Positions 37,612 through 45,883 of a DNA stretch of 64,000 nt are shown here, one piece after another. The stretch covers positions 446,190 through 510,189 of the forward strand of contig CAWFYE010000002.1 in assembly GCA_963819975.1 (NCBI GenBank), in the 5' to 3' direction. Every line of letters starts with the position of its first letter. The stretch's first letter is position 1. The notes beneath the pieces are model-generated. The model was given only the letters and a program-made list of their open reading frames with translations. It searched no databases and was not told the origin of the DNA. The DNA is from Palsa-1392 sp963819975 (lineage in GTDB: Bacteria > Verrucomicrobiota > Verrucomicrobiia > Chthoniobacterales > UBA10450). The position numbers and the translations under genes are program-made.

Positions 37612-37613
37612 TC

Positions 37614-37970
37614 ATGGACATCGATTTCCCATTCCATTTCGACAGCCGCGGGCGCACCGCGACGACCGATGAAGCGGACCACATCCGCGACATGATCGAG
37701 CAACTTATTTTCACCAACCCGGGCGAGCGCGTGAACCGGCCCGATTTCGGGAGCGGACTCTTGCAACTGGTCTTCGCGCCGAACAGTCCCGAGTTGGCGG
37801 CGACTGTGCAATTTACGGTCCAGGCCGCGCTCCAGCGCTGGCTCGGCGATGTCATCGAGCTGCGCGAGATCGAGGCCCGCTCGGTCGATTCCTCACTCAC
37901 GCTCGATCTCAAATACGTCATCCGGCGCACGAACCAGGAGCAAAGCGCCACTTTCACCCGCGCTGTATAA
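37614..37970 (+). CDS. gp25/GPW baseplate wedge protein
   Basis: The ATG at 37614 gives 118 residues matching the GPW/gp25 family: FPFHFDSRGRTATTDEADHIRDMIEQLIFTNPGERVNRPDFGSGLLQLVF, with the NPGER(V)NRPDFG core. A longer frame from 37428 lies inside the PAAR-like gene and is rejected. gp25 nucleates sheath assembly on the baseplate. Spacing to the next gene is three bases. Confidence 0.93.
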   Translation: MDIDFPFHFDSRGRTATTDEADHIRDMIEQLIFTNPGERVNRPDFGSGLLQLVFAPNSPELAATVQFTVQAALQRWLGDVIELREIEARSVDSSLTLDLKYVIRRTNQEQSATFTRAV

Positions 37971-37973
37971 ACC

Positions 37974-39548
37974 ATGAGCCTTTGTTGCCAGCAAGACGAT
38001 CGCCGCGACGCCGTTCGCCGGATGGAAGGGTGGAACGGCCTCGATTATCTCGAGTTCGACGACGACCAGCGGACGTTGCGCGTTTATTTCCTCGGCAAAC
38101 TGCCGCCCGAGTTGCGGGAGAACAAACCTGGTCTGGAAAAACTTCTTCGCCTCGAAGGGGGTCAGCGCATCACTGGGATTCGGATCATTGATGTCGATCC
38201 CGTCGTGGATGACGATCCGGAGAAAGATGATTCTTTGATCGTTAGGCTGGACAATTACGGCGATTTCTCGACCTACACACTACGGCTCGTAGGCGTGGAA
38301 CGGGTCGATCCACGCTACGATCACATCGATTTTTCCTTCAAGGTCAATTGCCCGTCCGACTTGGACTGCGCCCCGGAATGCCAATGCGAGCCGCGGTCAT
38401 TTCCGGAGCCGGAGATCAACTACTTGGCGAAGGATTACGCCACCTTTCGGCAGCTCATCCTTGATCGCATGGCGCTCCTCGTGCCCGAATGGCGCGAACG
38501 GCGCGTGCCCGATCTCGGGATCGCGCTGGTCGAGCTCCTCGCCTATGCCGGCGATTACCTCAGCTATTACCAGGACGCGGTCGCGACCGAGGCCTATCTC
38601 GAGACGGCACGGCAACGCATCTCCGTCCGGCGCCACGCCCGGTTGGTCGATTACACTTTGTCAGAGGGCTGTAATGCCCGCGCCTGGCTTGCTTTCGAAG
38701 TGGGTTCCAATGTCTCGCTCGATCCAGCGAAAACATCTTTCATCACCGGGTTGAACGAAGCGTTCGCGCCGAAGCAGACGGTCTTGAAATGGGATGACCT
38801 GCGCGAAGTGGCGCGGGCGGCTTATGAAGTCTTCGAGCCGCTGCTCGCTGATCGAACCACGCCGTTCCAACTCCGCTCGGCGCGCAACGAAATTCACTTC
38901 CATACCTGGGGCGAAAAGCAGTGTTGTCTCGAGCGCGGTAGTACTTCAGTTACGCTCCTCGATTCCGAACGAGCCCTCCGGTTACAAGCGGGTGACGTTC
39001 TCATCTTCGAGGAAGTAATCGGGCCAAAAACCGGAGTTCCGGGCGATGCCGATCCCACCCGTCGGCAAGCCGTTCGCCTAACGAGTGTCACGGAGGGCGA
39101 AGATAACGTCGTCTCCGGTTATCAGAATTTGCCCACGCTTTATTTGGCGGTGGAGTGGGCCCCGCAGGACGCGCTCCGGTTTCCCTTCTGTATCTCCGCC
39201 ATCGGCGCCGCGCCGGACTGCAGATATCTCGAGAACATCAGCGTCGCACGCGGCAACGTCCTTCTCGTCGACCATGGCAAGACACTCGATCCCGAAGAAC
39301 TGGGAGAAGTGCCGACCCTGCGGAGCGACGCGATTTGCGAATGTGCCGGTCAGGCGGGCGATACGGAAACAATCGTGGGAAAATTTCGAGCGCAGCTCGG
39401 CAAGGTTCCGCTCACTTTCCGGACGGCGCTCGCTCCAAATGTAGCCGCGGCTTCTTTGCTCGTTCAGGATGTGCGAGCGGCGGCTCCACAGGTCTGGCTC
39501 GAAAGTACCTCCCGCCGGCGCCTGGGTAGCGCGCGGCGATTTGATTGA
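37974..39548 (+). CDS. J-like baseplate assembly protein, 5' part (frameshifted gene)
   Basis: This 524-codon frame is the N-terminal part of a 'putative baseplate assembly protein' (J/Afp11-like wedge). It has EINYLAKDYATFRQLILDRMALLVPEWRERRVPDLGIALVELLAYAGDYLSYYQD, the family hallmark. It ends abruptly with an unrelated basic tail after AAPQVWLEST. The sequence continues in the +1 frame (PAGAWVARGDLIESS). Removing one C of the ACCTCCC run at 39507-39513 would restore one frame of about 826 codons to 40452. This is a true frameshift, a sequencing error or, less likely, +1 recoding. Confidence 0.85.
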   Translation: MSLCCQQDDRRDAVRRMEGWNGLDYLEFDDDQRTLRVYFLGKLPPELRENKPGLEKLLRLEGGQRITGIRIIDVDPVVDDDPEKDDSLIVRLDNYGDFSTYTLRLVGVERVDPRYDHIDFSFKVNCPSDLDCAPECQCEPRSFPEPEINYLAKDYATFRQLILDRMALLVPEWRERRVPDLGIALVELLAYAGDYLSYYQDAVATEAYLETARQRISVRRHARLVDYTLSEGCNARAWLAFEVGSNVSLDPAKTSFITGLNEAFAPKQTVLKWDDLREVARAAYEVFEPLLADRTTPFQLRSARNEIHFHTWGEKQCCLERGSTSVTLLDSERALRLQAGDVLIFEEVIGPKTGVPGDADPTRRQAVRLTSVTEGEDNVVSGYQNLPTLYLAVEWAPQDALRFPFCISAIGAAPDCRYLENISVARGNVLLVDHGKTLDPEELGEVPTLRSDAICECAGQAGDTETIVGKFRAQLGKVPLTFRTALAPNVAAASLLVQDVRAAAPQVWLESTSRRRLGSARRFD

Positions 39549-40452
39549 GAGTTCGCCCGAGGATCACCATTTCGTGGTCGAGATCGATAATGACGGCGTC
39601 GCCCATCTTCGTTTCGGCGACGGAGTGATTGGTTTTCAACCCGCCGCCGGCATGACTTTGCGCGCGAGCTACCGGGTCGGCAACGGCGCGGCCGGCAACG
39701 TCGGGGCGGAATCGATTACGCGCCTCGTGTTGAAAGATGCGACGATCGACGGCGCCAGTATCAGTCTGCGCAACCCGCTGCCGGCGCGCGGCGGGACGGA
39801 GCCCGAGCCGATCGCCGAAGCCAAGCTCATGGCGCCGCGTTATTTTCGAAAGACGATCGAGCGCGCCATCATCGCGCAGGATTATGAGGAAATCGCCGAG
39901 AGAAATCCCAAGGTGCAGAACGCGTCCGCCGCGCTTGTCTGGACGGGCAGTTGGTATGAAGCGGATGTGGCGATCGACCCTTACGGGAGCGAAACGGCGA
40001 ACGACGAACTCTGCGCCGAGATCGAAGGGTATCTCTATAACTATCGCCGCATCGGCCACGATCTGCGCATCGAGCCGGCACGTTATGTGCCGCTTGATTG
40101 GAAACTCGAGGTTTGCGTCTTGCCGCACTACCAGCGCGGTCACGTCAAGGCGGCGCTGCTCGACGTTTTCAGCAACCGCGTTCTGAGCGGCGGTCGGAAG
40201 GGTTTTTTCCATCCCGATCAACTTACCTTTGGCGGCGGCATTTACCTGAGCCAGATCGTGGCCGCGGGGCAATCGGTCGCAGGTGTCGAGTGCGTGACGG
40301 TAGCGCGGCTGCATCGGCTCTTCGAAGCAGCCAATCACGAACTCGCCAACGGCGTGCTGCCCCTGCGTTACAACGAAATCGCGCAGCTCGATAACGACCC
40401 GAATTATCCCGAGCACGGGCATCTCGAAATCCAGATGAAGGGAGGACGATGA
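39469..40452 (+). CDS. J-like baseplate assembly protein, 3' part (frameshifted gene)
   Basis: Continuation of the 37974 gene in the next frame. From about 39510 the residues are homologous-looking baseplate J sequence: HHFVVEIDNDGVAHLRFGDG, YRVGNGAAGNVGAESI, MAPRYFRKTIERAIIAQDYEEIAER and LDWKLEVCVLPHYQRGHVKAALLDVF. An ATG at 39469 opens this frame inside the first part but yields about 14 unrelated residues first. It is probably not an independent gene. The end overlaps the next baseplate gene by ATGA (40449-40452), so downstream coupling would suffer if the shift is real. Confidence 0.8.
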   Translation: MCERRLHRSGSKVPPAGAWVARGDLIESSPEDHHFVVEIDNDGVAHLRFGDGVIGFQPAAGMTLRASYRVGNGAAGNVGAESITRLVLKDATIDGASISLRNPLPARGGTEPEPIAEAKLMAPRYFRKTIERAIIAQDYEEIAERNPKVQNASAALVWTGSWYEADVAIDPYGSETANDELCAEIEGYLYNYRRIGHDLRIEPARYVPLDWKLEVCVLPHYQRGHVKAALLDVFSNRVLSGGRKGFFHPDQLTFGGGIYLSQIVAAGQSVAGVECVTVARLHRLFEAANHELANGVLPLRYNEIAQLDNDPNYPEHGHLEIQMKGGR

Positions 40453-43400
40453 CCAGGAAGACATGCGGCTGCAGCAGCGAGTCCTGCGGATGTTGCGAAG
40501 GCGTGGAAAGGCTAACCCCGGCGGAGACAATCAATCGACCCGGCCTGCCTGCGCTGAGTTATCGCGTCGGGACGCATGGACAATTTTTCGAAAGCATGCA
40601 GGCGCGACTTTCCGGCGTCGCTTTGCAAGCGCCGGGCGCCGATGGGCAAACGCTCGAAACCTTCCAACCGCTCACCGGCCTAACGACACGTGATTCAGGC
40701 GACCCTGCGATCGCGCTCCTCGATGCTTGGGCCACGGTCGGCGACGTCCTGACTTTTTATCAGGAACGGATCGCGAATGAAGGGTACCTGCGCACGGCGA
40801 CGGAACGCCGGTCTGTTTTGGAGTTAGCCCGACTGGTGGGTTACAACCTGCGGCCAGGAGTCGCCGCCACCGTCTACCTCGCTTACACCCTGGACGACAA
40901 GCAGGTCGATCCGGTTGAGATCCCTATTGGTTCCCGCGCGCAAAGCATCCCGGGCCCGGACGAGTTGCCGCAATCTTTCGAAACGAGCGAAGAGACGATC
41001 ACCCGGAGTGAGTGGAACAACCTGCAACCGCGGCAACATCGCCCGCAAAAGATTGAATTCGGAACGGCGCTTTATCTCGACACGATTTTCGTGGCGGGTG
41101 CCAACACCAACCTGAAGGCGGGTGATCTCCTCCTTCTGAAGTTTGGAAAAAAGGACGACGTCTTCGTGGTTCGCCGGGTGCGCGCGGTCGAGGGGCAATT
41201 TGCCGAGCAGCGCACGGCCATTCATCTCCAGCCTCTCGCGCCGCTTCTGGCCGCGGGTGTCCCCATTCTTTACCAGTTCATTACTACGGCTGACGCGATC
41301 GGCAGTGCCGGGGCGAAGCGCGGCGCGACCCGCGCCCGGGAGATCCTGGAAGGTGTGTTCCTGGGAGTTCCTTCCGATCCCGAGCAATGGAGTACTCTGC
41401 TCCTGAGAGCGAGCGATGAAGGCGGTCCGTTGCACGAGGCTATTGGCACGCTAGTGAAAGACTTGGAGGCGGCCTCGCAAAATCCTCCTCCAACGACCGC
41501 GCCGGCTGTGACTTCGCCAGCCCAGTTTGTCACCAGCCTGCTCCAGCGCCGGATTCCGCAGCCGGCGAATTCGTTTCAGCTCTCACGCAACCCGCTCACC
41601 GCGCTGGCACCCGGCTCTGATGTGCATCCGCAATTGCTGCTGACCTTCGCGCCCGTTTTGCGGGATAGTTATTACAAGGCCTGGGAAGGTGCCAACGTCA
41701 CGTCGCCTGGCACAGCCCTTACCGGCCTCTTTGCCTTTCGCCTTTCGGCGCTGCTCTTTCACCCGGCGACGGACAAGGAAACGACGGTCGAGGGTAACAA
41801 GGTTTCACAAAAGCCATGGGAGCTTGACAGCAGCGAGGATGAAAATGGCCTTTACCTCGATCAGGCGCACGAGGCAATTCTGCCGGGCGGTTTCGTTTTG
41901 ATTCAGAAAGGAAGTCTTGGACCTCGACTCGTTAGGCGAGTTTCCCAGGTCGACACTGCATCGCGCAACGCCTACGGAATGAGCGCCAAGACCACCCAAT
42001 TGCTCTTCGACACCGCTTGGTGGAACGGGTCCAATGATTCGTTAGTCACGCTTCAGCGCACCCTGGTCCACGCTCAGAGTGAAGAGCTGACCTTGATCGA
42101 GCAGCCACTGACGAAGCCGGTCGGCGGTCAGGAAATCGAGCTGGCCGGGCTCTTCCAGGAACTCACTTCCGGTCGCTGGGTCATCTTTTCCGGCGAGCGG
42201 GCCGACATTCCCGGGGTCACCGGGGTGCGCGCGAGCGAGCTGCACATGATCTCGGGCTTGCGGCATGACTACGACCCAACTCTGCCGGGCGACAAGACGC
42301 ACACCACGCTTCTCCTCGCGACTAACCAAGGCCGCGGCCTAGCTTTCAGCTACAAGCGCGAGACGCTGGCCATTTTCGGCAACGTCGTGAAGGCGACCCA
42401 TGGCGAAACCCGCCCCGAAACGCTCGGGAGCGGCGACGGCAGCCAGCCTTTCCAATCTTTCACGCTCAAACAGCCACCCCTCACTTTCGTGCCCGCGCCC
42501 ACGCCCGGTGGAGTGGCGAGCACGCTCCACCTCTACGTCAACGACGTCGAGTGGCACGAAACCGACACGCTGGCCGGGCTGGGTCCGAAGGAGCGCCGTT
42601 TCACGACCAAAACAAGCGATGACGGCCTAACGACAGTCATTTTTGGCGATGGCGCGCAGGGCGCGCGCCTTCCCACCGGCGTGGAAAATGTGAGGTCCGT
42701 TTACCGCAATGGAATCGGCCGGGCGGGAAACGTGCGCGCCGAGCAGATCAGTTTGCTGAATACGAAACCGCTCGGGGTCAAAAGCGTGCTCAATCCGCTG
42801 GCCGCGACTGGCGGCGCGGACAAGGAAGACCGTGACCAGGCGCGCGAAAACGCGCCGCTCGCGGTCACCTCCCTCGACCGTCTCGTCGGGCTGCAGGATT
42901 ACACCGATTTCGCCCGCACCTTTGCCGGCATCGCCAAGGCCGACGCCCGCCGCCTAACGAACGGCCGGGAACAGCTCGTCCACGTCACGATCGCCGGCGC
43001 GGACGACATCGCGATCGATCCCACCTCCGATCTTTACCGCAACCTGCTCGCCGCGCTACGCAAGTATGGGGATGAAGCGCTCCCCATGAAAGTCGACCTG
43101 CGCGAGCTCATCGCACTCGTCTTGAGCGCGAAGGTGCAGCTGGCGCCAGACCAGCTCTGGGAACCGGTGGCGGCGGCCATCCGCGATGCGCTCCTGGCAG
43201 CGTTTGGATTTCGCAAACGCGCCCTCGGCCAGCCGGCGCTGCTCTGCGAAATTATCAGCGTCATCCAGAATGTCCCGGGGGTTGCTTACGTCGATGTCGA
43301 CGCTTTCGGCGGGATTCCGGAGAAGACCTCAGCCACCGATGCCAAGGGCTTGCCGACGAAGGAACGCCGCCTCCTCACTTTGGACGAATTGGCCTCGAAG

Positions 43401-43577
43401 GTGCAGACGATCGTGGCCGGCGACGAAGGTAAAAACGGCGGTTCCAACGCACCGATTCCCGCAGCGCGGGTCGATGCCGGCCTGGCGGCATTTGAAAACG
43501 GCGCCCTGCGCCCGGCGCAGCTCGCGATTTTCGCGCCGACGGTTCCCGACACTCTCATCCTCAACCAAATCCCCTAA
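40449..43577 (+). CDS. Second J-like baseplate assembly protein
   Basis: A 1,042-residue paralogue of the preceding gene. The start is Cys-rich (TRKTCGCSSESCGCCEG), a possible metal knot. The family core is LTGLTTRDSGDPAIALLDAWATVGDVLTFYQERIANEGYLRTATERRSVLELARLVGY. The J-domain appears late (VIFGDGAQGARLPTGVENVRSVYRNGIGRAGNVRAEQISLL, then LVGLQDYTDFARTFAGIAKADARR). Two J-like genes in series are usual in this eCIS type and form the baseplate wedges. The TAA stop is inside a CCTAACGA motif at 43573. Confidence 0.92.
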   Translation: MTRKTCGCSSESCGCCEGVERLTPAETINRPGLPALSYRVGTHGQFFESMQARLSGVALQAPGADGQTLETFQPLTGLTTRDSGDPAIALLDAWATVGDVLTFYQERIANEGYLRTATERRSVLELARLVGYNLRPGVAATVYLAYTLDDKQVDPVEIPIGSRAQSIPGPDELPQSFETSEETITRSEWNNLQPRQHRPQKIEFGTALYLDTIFVAGANTNLKAGDLLLLKFGKKDDVFVVRRVRAVEGQFAEQRTAIHLQPLAPLLAAGVPILYQFITTADAIGSAGAKRGATRAREILEGVFLGVPSDPEQWSTLLLRASDEGGPLHEAIGTLVKDLEAASQNPPPTTAPAVTSPAQFVTSLLQRRIPQPANSFQLSRNPLTALAPGSDVHPQLLLTFAPVLRDSYYKAWEGANVTSPGTALTGLFAFRLSALLFHPATDKETTVEGNKVSQKPWELDSSEDENGLYLDQAHEAILPGGFVLIQKGSLGPRLVRRVSQVDTASRNAYGMSAKTTQLLFDTAWWNGSNDSLVTLQRTLVHAQSEELTLIEQPLTKPVGGQEIELAGLFQELTSGRWVIFSGERADIPGVTGVRASELHMISGLRHDYDPTLPGDKTHTTLLLATNQGRGLAFSYKRETLAIFGNVVKATHGETRPETLGSGDGSQPFQSFTLKQPPLTFVPAPTPGGVASTLHLYVNDVEWHETDTLAGLGPKERRFTTKTSDDGLTTVIFGDGAQGARLPTGVENVRSVYRNGIGRAGNVRAEQISLLNTKPLGVKSVLNPLAATGGADKEDRDQARENAPLAVTSLDRLVGLQDYTDFARTFAGIAKADARRLTNGREQLVHVTIAGADDIAIDPTSDLYRNLLAALRKYGDEALPMKVDLRELIALVLSAKVQLAPDQLWEPVAAAIRDALLAAFGFRKRALGQPALLCEIISVIQNVPGVAYVDVDAFGGIPEKTSATDAKGLPTKERRLLTLDELASKVQTIVAGDEGKNGGSNAPIPAARVDAGLAAFENGALRPAQLAIFAPTVPDTLILNQIP

Positions 43578-43582
43578 CGACG

Positions 43583-45850
43583 ATGCCCACAACCAATACA
43601 CCAGATCCGCGCCGCGACCGGCTTTACCAATTGCTCCCGGCCATCTACCGGATGCGCGACGCGGAGGATGGATATCCCTTGCGCGCGCTCCTCCAGGTCA
43701 TCGCGGAAGAGGTCAATGTCGTGGAGGACGACATCTCGCAGCTTTACGATAACTGGTTCATCGAGACGGCGGAGGACTGGGCGGTTCCGTATGTGGCCGA
43801 TCTCATTGGTTACCGGCCGGTGCTCGATGCTGGTTCGCCCGGCGCGACGAGCAGCGTCGAAGGCCGCGAGCTCAACCGGCTTCTTATCCCGCGCCGCGAA
43901 GTCGCGAACACGATTCACAATCGGCGTCGCAAAGGCACGCTTGCCCTGCTCGAGATGCTCGCAAACGACGTTGCCGGCTGGCCGGCGCGCGCAGTCGAGT
44001 TTTTCAAACTTCTGGGCTGGAACCAGAACATCAATCACCTCTGGCTCGAGCGCGCCCAAAGCGTCGATGTGCGCCGCGTCGACGATCTTGATCTGATCGG
44101 CGGACCGTTCGATCCTTTTGCTCGCAGCGTCGATGGGCGGCGGCTCAGCTCGCATCGCGCCCAGGGGCGTTACAACATTCCGTCGGTTGGTCTTTTTGTC
44201 TGGCGCCTCAAATCTTATTCGGTCACGCATTCCTCGGCCTTCTGCGCGGAAGGGATGGGGCCGAATTGTTTCAGCTTCAGCGTCCTCGGGCAGGACGCGT
44301 CGCTTTACGTCAAACCGGAACCCGAACCCGCGCCGACTCACATCGCGGAGGAATTGAATCTGCCCGGGCCAATTCGGCGCCGCGCTTTCGGCAAGGACAA
44401 GAGCGCCTACTACGACGCGGCCAAGAGTCTCGTCATCTGGGCGGAAGGCTGGGCGGGATTTGAAGGAGACGAACCGGTTCCGGCGGAGTTGATCGTCCCG
44501 GCCGATTTATCCGGTTGGCAATATGCGCCGGCCGCGAAACAGATCGCGGTCGATCCCGTCCTCGGCCGGCTCGCCTTTCCCATCGGGCAACTGCCCCGGC
44601 AAGGCGTGAAAGTCTCCTATCATTACGCCTTCAGTGCCGACATGGGCGGAGGCGAATACTCGCGGCAGCTCTTCGAGCCTGCGCCGCGGGCAACACTCGT
44701 GCCCGATCCGCAGGACGAGAGCAAGACGGTCCCGCAAAGCGTGCCCGCCACTTTTTATTTCGTCGGGACCGATCAGGAATTCGCTCACATCGGTGACGCG
44801 CTGGCGCGCTGGAATGAGGACAAGCCTAACGACGCGGTGATCGAGCTGACGGACAGCGCCGTTTACGTCGAGCCGCTCGCGATTGAGTTGGCGGCCGAGC
44901 AAACCCTGCAGCTCCGCGCCAAAAACGGCACCCGCCCGGTCATTCGCCTGCTCGATTGGCAGACGGAATTACCGGACGCGCTCTCTGTTTTCATGGAACC
45001 TCGCAGCCGGTTTACGCTCGACGGGTTGCTTGTCACCGGCCGTTCCTTGCACGTGCACGGCCCCGTTCCCGAAACCCCGGAAGACCCGCGCGCACCTGTT
45101 TGCGGATCGGAACTTGTCATCCGGCACTGCACGCTTGTGCCGGGCTGGGGGATCGATTGCGATTGCGAGCCGAAACGTCCGGCGGAGCCAAGCCTGGAGC
45201 TTTACCAGATTCGCGCCCGCGTCCGAATCGAACACAGCATCGTCGGCTCGATCCAGGTTCACGAAGACGAGGTCAATCTCGATCCGATTCCGCTCTCCAT
45301 CACCGACAGTATTCTCGATGCCACCTCGGCTGAGCGAGAAGCGATCGGTTCACCAGGCTATGCCGTGGCGCATGCTTGCCTAACGATTAAGCGTTCTACC
45401 GTTTTCGGAATCGTCGATGTCCATGCGGTCGAGCTCGCGGAAGACTCGATCTTTTCCGCCTGCCTGAACGTGGCGCGGCGCCAACTAGGCTGCATGAGTT
45501 TTTGCTCCGTCCCGCCGGGTTGCCGGACGCCGCGCCGCTATCGTTGCCAGCCGGATCTCGTCATTCAGGCGGTGAAAGAAAAGCGGCTCGATCCCGCGAA
45601 AGAGGCTGCGCAAAGCGAGTCCGAAACGCGCCGCGTCCGACCGCAATTCACCAGCCACAGCTACGGCAATTCGGGCTATGCCCAGCTCGCCCTCACCTGC
45701 GCCGACGAGATCAAGCGCGGCGCGACCGACGAGTCGGAGATGGGCGCTTTCCACGATCTTTTTCAACCACAACGCGAAGCCAATCTTCGGGCGCGCCTCG
45801 AGGAATTCACCCCGGCCGGCATGGATGCGGCCATCATTTTCGTTAACTGA
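43583..45850 (+). CDS. Baseplate/tail protein (Afp12/phage tail protein I-like) with beta-rich C-terminus
   Basis: The N-terminus matches the phage tail protein family of eCIS clusters: RRDRLYQLLPAIYRMRDAEDGYPLRALLQVIAEEVNVVEDDISQLYDNWFIETAEDWAVPYVADLIGYRP. After about 400 residues the sequence turns into a repetitive strand-rich region (QLRAKNGTRPVIRL, FTLDGLLVTGRSLHV, LVIRHCTLVPGWG, RIEHSIVGSIQV, SITDSILDATS). This looks like a right-handed beta-helix. It could join wedges to the outer baseplate or act as a short fibre-like appendage. It starts five bases after the second J-like gene. Confidence 0.85.
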   Translation: MPTTNTPDPRRDRLYQLLPAIYRMRDAEDGYPLRALLQVIAEEVNVVEDDISQLYDNWFIETAEDWAVPYVADLIGYRPVLDAGSPGATSSVEGRELNRLLIPRREVANTIHNRRRKGTLALLEMLANDVAGWPARAVEFFKLLGWNQNINHLWLERAQSVDVRRVDDLDLIGGPFDPFARSVDGRRLSSHRAQGRYNIPSVGLFVWRLKSYSVTHSSAFCAEGMGPNCFSFSVLGQDASLYVKPEPEPAPTHIAEELNLPGPIRRRAFGKDKSAYYDAAKSLVIWAEGWAGFEGDEPVPAELIVPADLSGWQYAPAAKQIAVDPVLGRLAFPIGQLPRQGVKVSYHYAFSADMGGGEYSRQLFEPAPRATLVPDPQDESKTVPQSVPATFYFVGTDQEFAHIGDALARWNEDKPNDAVIELTDSAVYVEPLAIELAAEQTLQLRAKNGTRPVIRLLDWQTELPDALSVFMEPRSRFTLDGLLVTGRSLHVHGPVPETPEDPRAPVCGSELVIRHCTLVPGWGIDCDCEPKRPAEPSLELYQIRARVRIEHSIVGSIQVHEDEVNLDPIPLSITDSILDATSAEREAIGSPGYAVAHACLTIKRSTVFGIVDVHAVELAEDSIFSACLNVARRQLGCMSFCSVPPGCRTPRRYRCQPDLVIQAVKEKRLDPAKEAAQSESETRRVRPQFTSHSYGNSGYAQLALTCADEIKRGATDESEMGAFHDLFQPQREANLRARLEEFTPAGMDAAIIFVN

Positions 45851-45883
45851 CCGAACCGTTCCAAAATAGCAAAAGAGGACACT

